Both the position numbers and the translations under genes were made by a program. The notes beneath the pieces were generated by a model that saw nothing but the letters and a program-made list of their open reading frames with translations, was not told the DNA's origin and did not search any database. A DNA stretch of 64,000 nucleotides from an uncultured Flavobacteriales bacterium. GTDB taxonomy: Bacteria; Bacteroidota; Bacteroidia; Flavobacteriales_D; Crocinitomicaceae. Below are positions 46,786 to 54,885 of this stretch, one piece after another; the first letter of the stretch is position 1, and every line of letters starts with the position of its first letter. The stretch spans positions 186,001-250,000 of the forward strand of contig CAJAVU010000021.1 of the NCBI GenBank assembly GCA_903945495.1, read 5' to 3'.

Positions 46786-48315
46786 ATGTCTGATAAACCA
46801 GTAAGAGTAAGATTCGCCCCGTCACCAACAGGTCCATTACACATGGGAGGTGTACGAACAGCGTTATACAATTATCTTTTCGCAAAGAAAAACAATGGTA
46901 CTTTTTTAATCCGTATTGAAGATACAGATCAAACACGATTCGTTCCTGGCGCACAAGATTATATCATGGATGCGTTGAAATGGTGTGGAATTATGCCTAA
47001 AGAAGGACCGGGATTAGGTGGAGAATACGGACCATATGTTCAATCAGAACGTAAGGAAATGTATCAACCGTATGCAGAACGATTGGTTCAAGAAGACAAA
47101 GCATATTACGCTTTTGATACAGCTGAAGAGTTGGAATTAATGCGTGAACGTGCAAAACAAATGGGTATGCCGAACTGGCAATACAACCACGTTACCCGTA
47201 CGTCATTAAAGAATTCATTGACACTTCCACAAGACCAAGTTGAAGAATTGTTGGCCAATAACACACCATATGTTATCCGAATGAAAATGCCTCGTAATAG
47301 AGACATTCGTTTCGAAGACATCATTCGTGGATGGGTAACTGTTAACACAAATAACTTAGATGATAAGGTTCTATTCAAAAGTGATGGAATGCCAACATAT
47401 CACTTAGCGAACATTGTTGACGACCATTTGATGAAAATTAGTCACGTTATTCGTGGTGAAGAATGGTTGCCATCTGCGCCATTACATGTTATGTTGTACG
47501 AAGCTTTTGGTTGGGATTGTCCGCATTTTGCTCACTTACCATTGCTATTAAGACCTGATGGAAACGGTAAATTATCGAAAAGAGATGGAGATCGTTTAGG
47601 TTTTCCTGTGTTCCCAACAGATTGGACAACAGCAGAAGGGGAACTTTATTCTGGTTACCGCGAAAAAGGTTACCATCATCAAGCTTTCATTAACATGCTA
47701 GCTTTCTTAGGATGGAATCCAGGAACACATCAAGAAATTTTCTCGTTAGATGAATTGTGTGAAGCCTTTACTTTGGATCGCGTTTCAAAAGCTGGAGCGA
47801 AGTTCGACCCAGACAAAACGAAATGGTTCCAACAACAATATTTACGTTCAACACCAAACGAAGAATTAGCAGATCAACTTTCTGAAGTTCTTGAGCATAA
47901 ATACGATGTTTCACGTTTAACAACTGTTTGTCATTTGATGAAAGAACGTGCAACATTTATTCAAGACATCGCAACGGAAGGAGCTTATCTTTTAGAACGA
48001 CCAACTTCGTATGACGAACAAACCGTTTCTAAAAAATGGAAAGAAGACACAAGTGCGTTGATGACTGAATGGAAAAATAATTTGGAAGCACTTTCAACTT
48101 TTGATCACGATTCAGTTGAAAATGCCTTTAAAGCGTTCTTGGAAGCAAAAGGAATGGGAATTGGTGCTGTTTTACCAAATTTCAGACTTTTAATCACAGG
48201 AACAGGAATGGGTCCAAGTATGTTCGAAATAGCTGCTTTCTTAGGTAAAGAAGAATGCTTAGAACGTATGAATCAAGGACTTACAAAAATTGAAGCGCTT
48301 AAAAATCAAGCATGA
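46786..48315 (+). CDS. gltX: Glutamyl-tRNA synthetase
   Basis: The 509-residue class I synthetase has the HIGH-type motif in APSPTGPLHMGGVRTALYN and the KMSKS-type motif as KLSKRDGDR near residue 264. RIEDTDQTR binds the amino acid. It charges tRNA-Glu, and possibly tRNA-Gln if the cell uses the amidotransferase route. It overlaps folB by four bases (ATGA), so folB is translationally coupled to it. Confidence 0.97.
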   Translation: MSDKPVRVRFAPSPTGPLHMGGVRTALYNYLFAKKNNGTFLIRIEDTDQTRFVPGAQDYIMDALKWCGIMPKEGPGLGGEYGPYVQSERKEMYQPYAERLVQEDKAYYAFDTAEELELMRERAKQMGMPNWQYNHVTRTSLKNSLTLPQDQVEELLANNTPYVIRMKMPRNRDIRFEDIIRGWVTVNTNNLDDKVLFKSDGMPTYHLANIVDDHLMKISHVIRGEEWLPSAPLHVMLYEAFGWDCPHFAHLPLLLRPDGNGKLSKRDGDRLGFPVFPTDWTTAEGELYSGYREKGYHHQAFINMLAFLGWNPGTHQEIFSLDELCEAFTLDRVSKAGAKFDPDKTKWFQQQYLRSTPNEELADQLSEVLEHKYDVSRLTTVCHLMKERATFIQDIATEGAYLLERPTSYDEQTVSKKWKEDTSALMTEWKNNLEALSTFDHDSVENAFKAFLEAKGMGIGAVLPNFRLLITGTGMGPSMFEIAAFLGKEECLERMNQGLTKIEALKNQA

Positions 48316-48665
48316 AACACACAATTGAGGTCAATGGCATAAAAATTTACGCTTTTCACGGTTGCTTGCCAGAAGAAGGAGAAATTGGCGGCCATTACAG
48401 TGTTGATGTTATGTTAAATACAAACTTTAAGGAAGCGGCTCATACAGATGAATTGAAAAAAACTGTTGACTACGTCGATGTGAATAGAATTGTTTGTGAA
48501 GAAATGGCCATTCGTTCAAAGTTGATAGAACATGTTGGTCAGCGCATCATCAACCGATTAAAATCAGAAATTGATACCATTGATTTTATTAAATTGAAAG
48601 TAACGAAAATTTGTCCTCCAATAAATGGAGATGTTGACAATGTCGCAATAATCATAGAAGAATAA
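48312..48665 (+). CDS. folB: Dihydroneopterin aldolase
   Basis: The 117-residue protein has the FolB start IEVNGIKIYAFHGCLPEEGEIGGHYSVDV, the catalytic region DYVDVNRIVCEEM and the end VTKICPPINGDVDNVAIIIEE with the conserved Lys before the final strand. It cleaves 7,8-dihydroneopterin to 6-hydroxymethyl-dihydropterin and glycolaldehyde in folate synthesis. Second gene of a two-gene operon with gltX and followed by a terminator. Confidence 0.95.
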   Translation: MKHTIEVNGIKIYAFHGCLPEEGEIGGHYSVDVMLNTNFKEAAHTDELKKTVDYVDVNRIVCEEMAIRSKLIEHVGQRIINRLKSEIDTIDFIKLKVTKICPPINGDVDNVAIIIEE

Positions 48666-48700
48666 AAAAAGGGGAAATTAATTTTTCCCCTTTTTATTTA
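48664..48700. terminator. Bidirectional terminator between folB and the T9SS gene
   Basis: AAAAAGGGGAAA pairs with TTTCCCCTTTTT around a short AT loop, with T runs on both strands. It serves folB on the plus strand and the convergent gene on the minus strand, whose stop it overlaps. Confidence 0.88.
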
Positions 48701-49984
48701 TAATTTGCTGATCTTCGTATTAGAAACAATTTCAAATGTTTCGGCATCACTAATTTCCACTATATACATTCCTGTATTTAACGATTTCAAATCAAGTACA
48801 ACTTCCGTTTGATTCATTTCATCAACAGTAAGCATAAACACTTCTTTTCCATTCAGATCGCGTATTTTAATAAGTGGTTTACGTGTCGCTCTTTTATCCA
48901 ACTTTACAACAACATTGTTTTCAAATGGATTCGGAAAAACCTCCACATCTGGTCTTGTACAGGCCACATAGATTACATCCGTTTGATCAGTTTGACCGTC
49001 AAAATCTACTTGTTTCAATCGATAATAAGAACCTCCATCAGCCGAAACTCTTGCATAGTAATTAACTTCTGTCGTACTTGTTCCAGCTCCATCTATTTGT
49101 GCAACCTTTTCGAAATCAACTCCATTTATACTTTGTTCTAACAAGAAATAATCGTTATTTAATTCTGTTGCTGTTGACCATTTCAACTCACTCACATTAT
49201 CCTTACACGTTCCATAAAAACTTGTCATTTCAATTGGTAATGTAACACATCCTACTCCAGTCGGAGTTAGCGTCAAATTACTGATAGAAATGTACTGGGC
49301 TGCGGGATGGGTTCCAACACTATAATATGCATTAGCTGAACTTGTTCCATATCCCGGTCGATATTTAATCGTTATCGTTTTCAACGCAACTCCCGCCGGT
49401 GGAGTGATCGTAATTAATGTGTTATTACAAGGCGATGAAGAAAAAGAACCTACCGTTTCTTGTGTACTGTTGTGTCCTACAATTCTTCGTGTACTTCCAG
49501 AAGTTGTTTGAGCCGTTGAACCCGGAAGTGAAGCCACAATACTTGCTGCCGGAATAGCCATATTATTTCCGTCTACTGCTGAAATTTCAACAACATCCAA
49601 AAAATCCGCAAACGATTCTCCTGAATTGATGTCTTTAATAGAAAATTGTACACTGCCGCACGTTCCATTCGTTGTTCCACCCGAAGTAAAATTCATAGAA
49701 AGGGTTACATGCGAATTTGCCGCTGCGGTATAACTATTAAAAAAAGCAGTATATAGTGCTAAACTTCCAGCTGTATAACAAGGTGTTCCCGGATTCGAAG
49801 CATAATATTTAGGGGTTGCAGAACCGCTTCCATCAGACATGGTAACACTATTCTTGGTTATTGTTGCCGTCATTATCCCAGTTGTATAAGTTGTTCCACT
49901 TGTTGGAAAACCGGACCAAGATATAGATTGTGACATTAGGTTGAAAGCACATAACGACAATAGAAATAGTAGAGTGGTCTTCAT
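48698..49984 (-). CDS. Secreted protein with T9SS sorting domain
   Basis: The 428-residue product has a signal peptide (MKTTLLFLLSLCAFNLMSQ), a beta-rich jelly-roll-like domain (about 20-235), a linking fibronectin-like segment with CKDNVSELKWSTATELNNDYF that often precedes the sorting domain, and a type IX sorting domain starting VEVFPNPFENN. No catalytic motif was found. The 13-residue-type linker is also present in the large protein at 12805-16419 (LKWSTASEYNSDYF). Substrate or ligand unknown; a cell-surface or secreted fate is inferred. Confidence 0.82.
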   Translation of the reverse strand: MKTTLLFLLSLCAFNLMSQSISWSGFPTSGTTYTTGIMTATITKNSVTMSDGSGSATPKYYASNPGTPCYTAGSLALYTAFFNSYTAAANSHVTLSMNFTSGGTTNGTCGSVQFSIKDINSGESFADFLDVVEISAVDGNNMAIPAASIVASLPGSTAQTTSGSTRRIVGHNSTQETVGSFSSSPCNNTLITITPPAGVALKTITIKYRPGYGTSSANAYYSVGTHPAAQYISISNLTLTPTGVGCVTLPIEMTSFYGTCKDNVSELKWSTATELNNDYFLLEQSINGVDFEKVAQIDGAGTSTTEVNYYARVSADGGSYYRLKQVDFDGQTDQTDVIYVACTRPDVEVFPNPFENNVVVKLDKRATRKPLIKIRDLNGKEVFMLTVDEMNQTEVVLDLKSLNTGMYIVEISDAETFEIVSNTKISKL

Positions 49985-50162
49985 ATTTATAACAATTTAC
50001 ATTTAACACTACATTGCAGCGCTACATATATTTGTTAAGGAGATACTACAAAATTAAGTTAAGAAGAGAAATTATTCTGATGTGCTAGCCCCTCAAAATG
50101 AATCTCTTGTTTATAAAATTGAAATTCATAAAAAACTACTGAGTTATTTCTAATTTTTTACT

Positions 50163-50170
50163 TACTTTTG
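50163..50170 (+). promoter_or_regulatory. -7 promoter element TActTTTG of tRNA-Cys
   Basis: Exact TAnnTTTG match 29 bp before the tRNA 5' end. Confidence 0.6.
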
Positions 50171-50199
50171 CAATCCTTGATTGACTAAATCAAGAAGTT

Positions 50200-50270
50200 G
50201 GTCTCGTGGCCGAGCGGCTAGGCACCGGTCTGCAAAACCGTCTACTCCGGTTCGAATCCGGACGAGACCT
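50200..50270 (+). tRNA. tRNA-Cys (anticodon GCA)
   Basis: The acceptor stem GGTCTCG pairs with CGAGACC; the T arm is TCCGG-TTCGAAT-CCGGA; the D arm is GCCGAGCGGCTAGGC; the anticodon loop CTGCAAA has GCA at the centre. The first base pair of the anticodon stem is a mismatch. CCA is not encoded. It has its own -7 element and terminator. Confidence 0.96.
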
Positions 50271-50275
50271 CAAAA

Positions 50276-50313
50276 TAAAATCCTTCAGCAATCTTGTTGA
50301 AGGATTTTTTTTA
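50276..50313 (+). terminator. Rho-independent terminator of tRNA-Cys
   Basis: AAAATCCTTCAGCAA pairs with TTGTTGAAGGATTTT (one G-U pair) and leads into eight T residues. Confidence 0.9.
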
Positions 50314-50328
50314 ACTTAAACTCAATAC

Positions 50329-51030
50329 ATGTTATTTGGTCAAGATTTCGAAAAAATCAGTATAACAATAGGAAATTATCACATCCTAGAACCGAACGTA
50401 TTTATCACTGATACACTCATGGCTGGTGTTAGCCTTTTGCTTTCATTCTATATTCTTAAAATGAATAGTAAATCGGAATTTATACGCTATTGGTTTCTCT
50501 TCTTTTTTGTCTACGGAATTAGTTCTTTTGTTGGTGGTTTAGGACACGCTCTTTTCTATTATTTTGGCGTTCCAGGAAAGTTTTTTACCTGGATTACAGG
50601 AATCCTTTCCATCTATTTTATCGAGCGAGCCATGATTGCTGTGATCAAAGAAGAACGTTTGTATTCTTTGTTAAAAAGACTGGCTTTTAGTAAACTTTTA
50701 TTTGTTTTTGCGGTTTTCTCGCTTGTTTGTATCACACAACCGATTGTAGAAAAACCTTCAATAGGGTTCTTACCTGTTGCAATTAACACGATTGTAGGGG
50801 TTATCCTTTCCGCCGGAATTCTTGGATATCGCTTTTCAAAAAGCATTCATAAAGATTTTAAATACTTCTATTTTGGCGTACTAATTATGGTACCAAGTGC
50901 AGTTATCTTTTTGGCTAAAATCAACCCGCATCCTTGGTTCGATAAAAATGATTTAAGCCACGTTCTACTGACAATTGGAATTGTTTATTTCTATATTGGA
51001 ATAGATAAAACAAAAGACTTAGTTCGTTAA
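50329..51030 (+). CDS. Seven-helix membrane protein of unknown function
   Basis: The 233-residue protein has seven hydrophobic helices (starting about residues 23, 48, 80, 108, 132, 170 and 205). Polar residues inside or next to helices stand out: GGLGHALFYY near 72 and DKNDLSHVLLTIG near 210. A His in an early helix and an Asp-x-x-His before the last helix recall the CREST hydrolase superfamily (ceramidase, hemolysin III), but I am not sure of this. It starts 16 bp after the tRNA terminator and so needs its own promoter or readthrough. Confidence 0.75.
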   Translation: MLFGQDFEKISITIGNYHILEPNVFITDTLMAGVSLLLSFYILKMNSKSEFIRYWFLFFFVYGISSFVGGLGHALFYYFGVPGKFFTWITGILSIYFIERAMIAVIKEERLYSLLKRLAFSKLLFVFAVFSLVCITQPIVEKPSIGFLPVAINTIVGVILSAGILGYRFSKSIHKDFKYFYFGVLIMVPSAVIFLAKINPHPWFDKNDLSHVLLTIGIVYFYIGIDKTKDLVR

Positions 51031-51031
51031 A

Positions 51032-51904
51032 TTAACGTTGACTATTAATTCTTAAACTTTGAGATTTAGATAGTTGTTTGCCATTTGAATCTCTTGCGGT
51101 AATATAATATAAATAATTACCATCTAAGACCTTTTCATTTGAAAAGTTAGTACCATCCCATTTGAAATGTGCATCGGTTGTCTGAAATACTGGTTTACCA
51201 TTCATGTCCAACACAACTAAACTAAAATCCGTTAATCCCTCGCTTTTAATTTCAAAATAATCATTTGCTCCGTCATTGTTTGGAGAGAAATAATTTGGTA
51301 ATTCCAATTCCTCTTTTACTCTTTCAGGAGTTGAATTTGTATTTGTACTATTATCTTCCGAAACATTCGTTGCTATCTCTGGTTCTATATTATCTTCTGA
51401 TTGTTTCTCCTCAATTATTTCACTTTGCTTAGTATCAGCTATTTGAACATATGAAATAGGTAATTCTTTGTTCTCAAGCAATACATCCAAGAAATCTTCA
51501 GAAGTTGGTAAATTGAATTCACCAATCATTTCATTCGTTGGATACGTATCAATGGCATTTTCATTACGACCGTTTCTTTGAACTGTGTTTTGCGCATCAG
51601 TAGAAGATTGAATAGTAGTGTTTTCTTGCGTTACTTTTTTATCAGCTGTGACTTGTACATCATTTTTTTCTGGCTGTTGATCATCATTATTCCAGGCGAA
51701 ATAACCAAAACCTCCAATCGCAGCTGCAACCGATAAACCAATAATTGTTTTTGTGAAGAGTGAAAGACCTGTAGAAACAGTTGCAACAGTCGTAGTTGCT
51801 CCAATTTGAGAAGCAATATTAGACCAAAGTTCAGGGCGCACTGAAGATTCAAAGTTCCCCAACTTTTCACTAAACAGATCCTTTATTTTGTCGTTGTGTT
51901 CCAC
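51032..51904 (-). CDS. Putative anti-sigma membrane protein with gliding-motility-type C-terminal domain
   Basis: The 290-residue protein has a short helical cytoplasmic head (KIKDLFSEKLGNFESSVRPELWSNI), one membrane helix (about 55-72), a low-complexity acidic linker rich in Glu, Asn and Thr (about 75-200), and a C-terminal domain of about 90 residues starting LPNYFSPNNDGANDYF. That last domain is the CHU_C/gliding-motility-associated C-terminal type, normally at the end of exported proteins. The gene begins 2 bp after an ECF sigma factor gene, so the head probably binds that sigma factor. Confidence 0.78.
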   Translation of the reverse strand: MEHNDKIKDLFSEKLGNFESSVRPELWSNIASQIGATTTVATVSTGLSLFTKTIIGLSVAAAIGGFGYFAWNNDDQQPEKNDVQVTADKKVTQENTTIQSSTDAQNTVQRNGRNENAIDTYPTNEMIGEFNLPTSEDFLDVLLENKELPISYVQIADTKQSEIIEEKQSEDNIEPEIATNVSEDNSTNTNSTPERVKEELELPNYFSPNNDGANDYFEIKSEGLTDFSLVVLDMNGKPVFQTTDAHFKWDGTNFSNEKVLDGNYLYYITARDSNGKQLSKSQSLRINSQR

Positions 51905-51906
51905 TA

Positions 51907-52431
51907 TTAATTTTTTTCTAATCGTTCTCTTAAATACGCTCTTGCTCTTGAATACTGAGATTTAGACGTGTTTTCACTAATACCTAAGGTATCAGCAATT
52001 TCACTGTGCGAATAACCTTCAATGGCAAACATGTTGAAAACAACCTTGTAACCATCTGGCATCGCTTGAACCATTTTCATTAAATCTTCAGCCATCATAC
52101 TTTCAACAATGAAATCATTGTTTTCAATCTTATAGCCAACATCATCAATGTTCGTGTCTCCCAATTGTTTATTGTTCTTACGAATTTGATCCAATGCTGT
52201 GTTCACCATGATTCGTCGTATCCATCCCTCTAATGATCCTTCACTTTTGAAGTCTTTTAGTTTTCCGAACACTTTTACAAAACCATCTTGTAACACATCC
52301 TCAGCTTGCTCTTCATTTTTAGCGTAGCGTAAACAAACACTAAACATTTTACGAGCAAATTTGTCAAACAACAAGCGCTGCGCACGGGGATTCCCATTAA
52401 CACATTCTATTATCAATGTTGCATCGTCCAT
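51907..52431 (-). CDS. ECF-type RNA polymerase sigma factor
   Basis: The 174-residue protein has sigma region 2 (QRLLFDKFARKMFSVCLRYAKNEEQAEDVLQDGFVKVF, about 18-56) and region 4 (MPDGYKVVFNMFAIEGYSHSEIADTLGISENTSKSQYSRARAYLRE, about 124-168), with a short linker, as in ECF sigma factors. It directs RNA polymerase to a small regulon that cannot be named from sequence. Its only co-operonic partner is the membrane protein that follows at once, a likely regulator. A possible -7 element lies about 87 bp upstream. Confidence 0.92.
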   Translation of the reverse strand: MDDATLIIECVNGNPRAQRLLFDKFARKMFSVCLRYAKNEEQAEDVLQDGFVKVFGKLKDFKSEGSLEGWIRRIMVNTALDQIRKNNKQLGDTNIDDVGYKIENNDFIVESMMAEDLMKMVQAMPDGYKVVFNMFAIEGYSHSEIADTLGISENTSKSQYSRARAYLRERLEKN

Positions 52432-52517
52432 AAGCGCTTATCTCCAAAGACAGTATTTTTTTAAAAAAGGTTGCATTTGATATAAAGTTACTTTAAAAAA
52501 GCATTATTTTCGCTTTC

Positions 52518-52525
52518 CAAAGATA
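52518..52525 (-). promoter_or_regulatory. Possible -7 element TAtcTTTG of the sigma factor operon
   Basis: Exact TAnnTTTG match on the minus strand, about 87 bp before the sigma factor ATG, lying just before the divergent thioredoxin-fold gene. Confidence 0.4.
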
Positions 52526-52532
52526 AACGTAC

Positions 52533-53777
52533 ATGCTTAAAACTCTATGCTGTGGTTGGTTTTTACTAATCTCAGTTTCGCTCTTCAGTCAGAAACACAC
52601 TCTTCCAAAATTAAAAACTGGCAGTTGGACTGGTAATTTACAACTTGCAGAAAACGTTTCTTTGCCTTTTAAATTTGTTATATCTAAAACGGATCAAGGT
52701 TTATCCTATTCTGTTTTCAATGATTCTGAAGAAATTATTCTTACAAACCCTCGTTTTAAAAAGGATAGCTTAACAATCGATTTTCCAACATTCAATTCAA
52801 AACTCGTTTTAAAACCTTGGAAGAAAAAACAATTAACTGGATATTGGCAAAACCTAAATAAAGGGGTTAATTATAAAATTCCTTGTACAATTACCGAAGG
52901 TTATAACCACCGTTTTGAAAATATGAAATTGTATGTAAGTAATACGTATATGCCAAGTAATTTCAATGGAAAATGGGAAAGTACTTTTGAACCTACTACC
53001 GCTGATGCATACAAGGCTGTTGGTTTATTTATACAAAATTCAACTTCAATTAGCGGAACTTTTCTAACAGAAACAGGTGATTATCGCTTTTTAGATGGTA
53101 CTGTTGTTGAAGATAGTTTGTTCTTATCATGTTTTGATGGTTCACATGCCTTCTTATTTACAGGTAAACTAAGCAATGATAAAATTGACGGTAAATTCTA
53201 TAGTGGAAAACATTGGCAAACCGATTGGATTGCAACGCGAAATGATTTATTCGAGTTAACACACCCTGATTCATTAACGCATATTGTTAATTCAGATCCT
53301 TTTACCCTAACACTTAAAGATTTAAAAGGCAACGATTTTACTTTTCCAAACGAGCAATACAAAGGTAAAGTAACCATCATTCAAATAATGGGAACTTGGT
53401 GTCCGAATTGCATGGATGAAACACGTTATTTCAAAGAATTGTACGCAAATTATCACAACCAAGGATTGGAAATTATTTCTGTTGGTTATGAAGTTGGTGA
53501 AACCTTTGAAGAATATGCAGCTAAAATTAGCACACTTAAAACTCGTTTAAACCTTGAGTATACATTCTTGGTTGGTGGTTCCGCAAATAAAGGACTAGCT
53601 TCTGAACAATTTAAAATGTTGAATCAGATTATTTCTTTTCCAACTGCCATTTTTATAGGTAGAGATGGAACGGTTAAAAAAGTCCACACAGGATTTAACG
53701 GACCAGGAACTGGACAGTATTATACAGACTACGTTAAAGAAACAAATGCTTTTATTCAAGAATTACTAAAACAGTAA
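52533..53777 (+). CDS. TlpA-like thioredoxin-fold protein, exported
   Basis: The 414-residue protein has a signal peptide (ending SVSLFSQ), a beta-rich N-terminal part of about 240 residues without a recognised name, and a TlpA/ResA-like thioredoxin domain from about residue 255. The redox motif is WCPNC in GTWCPNCMDETRYFKELY (about residue 289), and a cis-Pro is seen in IISFPTAIFI. It is probably a periplasmic thiol-disulfide reductase; the partner is unknown. Confidence 0.87.
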   Translation: MLKTLCCGWFLLISVSLFSQKHTLPKLKTGSWTGNLQLAENVSLPFKFVISKTDQGLSYSVFNDSEEIILTNPRFKKDSLTIDFPTFNSKLVLKPWKKKQLTGYWQNLNKGVNYKIPCTITEGYNHRFENMKLYVSNTYMPSNFNGKWESTFEPTTADAYKAVGLFIQNSTSISGTFLTETGDYRFLDGTVVEDSLFLSCFDGSHAFLFTGKLSNDKIDGKFYSGKHWQTDWIATRNDLFELTHPDSLTHIVNSDPFTLTLKDLKGNDFTFPNEQYKGKVTIIQIMGTWCPNCMDETRYFKELYANYHNQGLEIISVGYEVGETFEEYAAKISTLKTRLNLEYTFLVGGSANKGLASEQFKMLNQIISFPTAIFIGRDGTVKKVHTGFNGPGTGQYYTDYVKETNAFIQELLKQ

Positions 53778-53781
53778 GTTC

Positions 53782-54222
53782 TTAGTTACACGCAATTTTG
53801 TTCACACGATTTTGATGTCTCCCACCTTCGAAAGCAGTTGCTAAAAACACATCAACCATTTCAATTCCTTCTTCTTCAGAAATAAAACGAGCTGGTAAAG
53901 CGATAACGTTTGCGTTGTTGTGTTGACGAGCCAATTCAGCAATCTCTTTTTTCCAACACAATGCACTGCGAATTCCTTGGTGTTTGTTCGCTGTCATGTT
54001 GATACCATTTCCTGAACCACAAATTACGATTCCTAACATGTTTTCGTTTTCTTCCACCATGGATGCTACAGGATGAGCGTAATCTGGATAGTCAATGCTT
54101 TCTTCTGAATAACATCCGAAGTCTTTCACCTCGTATCCTTTTGCCTCTAAATGTGCTTTTACACGTTCTTTTAATTGAAATCCTGCGTGATCTGCTCCAA
54201 TTGGAATAATAACTTTGCTCAT
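53782..54222 (-). CDS. rpiB: Ribose-5-phosphate isomerase B
   Basis: The 146-residue protein matches RpiB/LacAB proteins: IGADHAGFQLKERVKAHL at the start, VICGSGNGINMTANKHQGIRSALCW in the middle with the catalytic Cys and the phosphate-binding loop, and RHQNRVNKI near the end. It interconverts ribose 5-phosphate and ribulose 5-phosphate in the pentose phosphate pathway. It is convergent with the thioredoxin-fold gene, with four bases between the stops. Confidence 0.95.
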   Translation of the reverse strand: MSKVIIPIGADHAGFQLKERVKAHLEAKGYEVKDFGCYSEESIDYPDYAHPVASMVEENENMLGIVICGSGNGINMTANKHQGIRSALCWKKEIAELARQHNNANVIALPARFISEEEGIEMVDVFLATAFEGGRHQNRVNKIACN

Positions 54223-54885
54223 ACTTCTAATTTGAAAACAAAGGTAAACTATATGAACAATTGATTCAAGTTTTAAACATTTAAGAAATCAACCGTTTTA
54301 TAAACAACCAATTTTAAAGGCATTACTAAATCTACTTTTACACACAAACTACATAGACAATTGTTAATTAACGTGTATAAGTTCTAAAACTATTTTCTTG
54401 TTTAATCCAATATTATTTCCAAACCACATTGTTTTTGAATTATGCAAGAAAAGTTTGTACGATTTGTTGTTTTTCTTTCAGTATAGTTTGACACATTTTT
54501 AACGTTAAATTCATCTTTTAGTTATTCACAGTTAATGAAATGCACATTATTGTTAATATCTGCATAAACCATTCAAAACAAAGGATTAATGATTGAATCT
54601 CGTTGTTAATAAGCTCAGTTAAAACTGTAATAAGTCATATAAACAATCTATTCATCAAAGAATTTCTAACATATTAACACAACTAATAAAAAGGAATAAA
54701 TATTCTTTTCTAAAAATCTTTTTAATTATTCTTTTACTTCTTACTTATAAACCTGAAGATTTGATTTTTAAAAATAATAAACTAGCTTTAATGAAGAGGC
54801 GAAGAGGTTTTTTATAGTAAAAGACTAGGTATCAAGTGATGAACCTTATTTATTACATCTAGAATTCGCATCTTTACAAAGTTAT
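54223..54885. other. Long AT-rich intergenic region with one exact DnaA-box match
   Basis: This 663-bp gap between rpiB and the histidine kinase is strongly AT-rich and holds no gene I can support. It has TTATTCACA (54532-54540), an exact match to the DnaA-box consensus TTATNCACA, and TTATACACG on the minus strand (54380-54372), with one mismatch. It might be a regulatory region or part of an origin; two boxes are too few to claim oriC. The rpiB -7 element is at 54239-54246. Confidence 0.5.
54239..54246 (-). promoter_or_regulatory. -7 promoter element TAccTTTG of rpiB
   Basis: Exact TAnnTTTG match on the minus strand, 17 bp before the rpiB ATG. Confidence 0.55.

Noticed and set aside
47907-47922. 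TGTTTCACGTTTAACA in gltX as a parS site
   Set aside because: The central CACGTG is broken (CACGTT); ParB needs the symmetric core.
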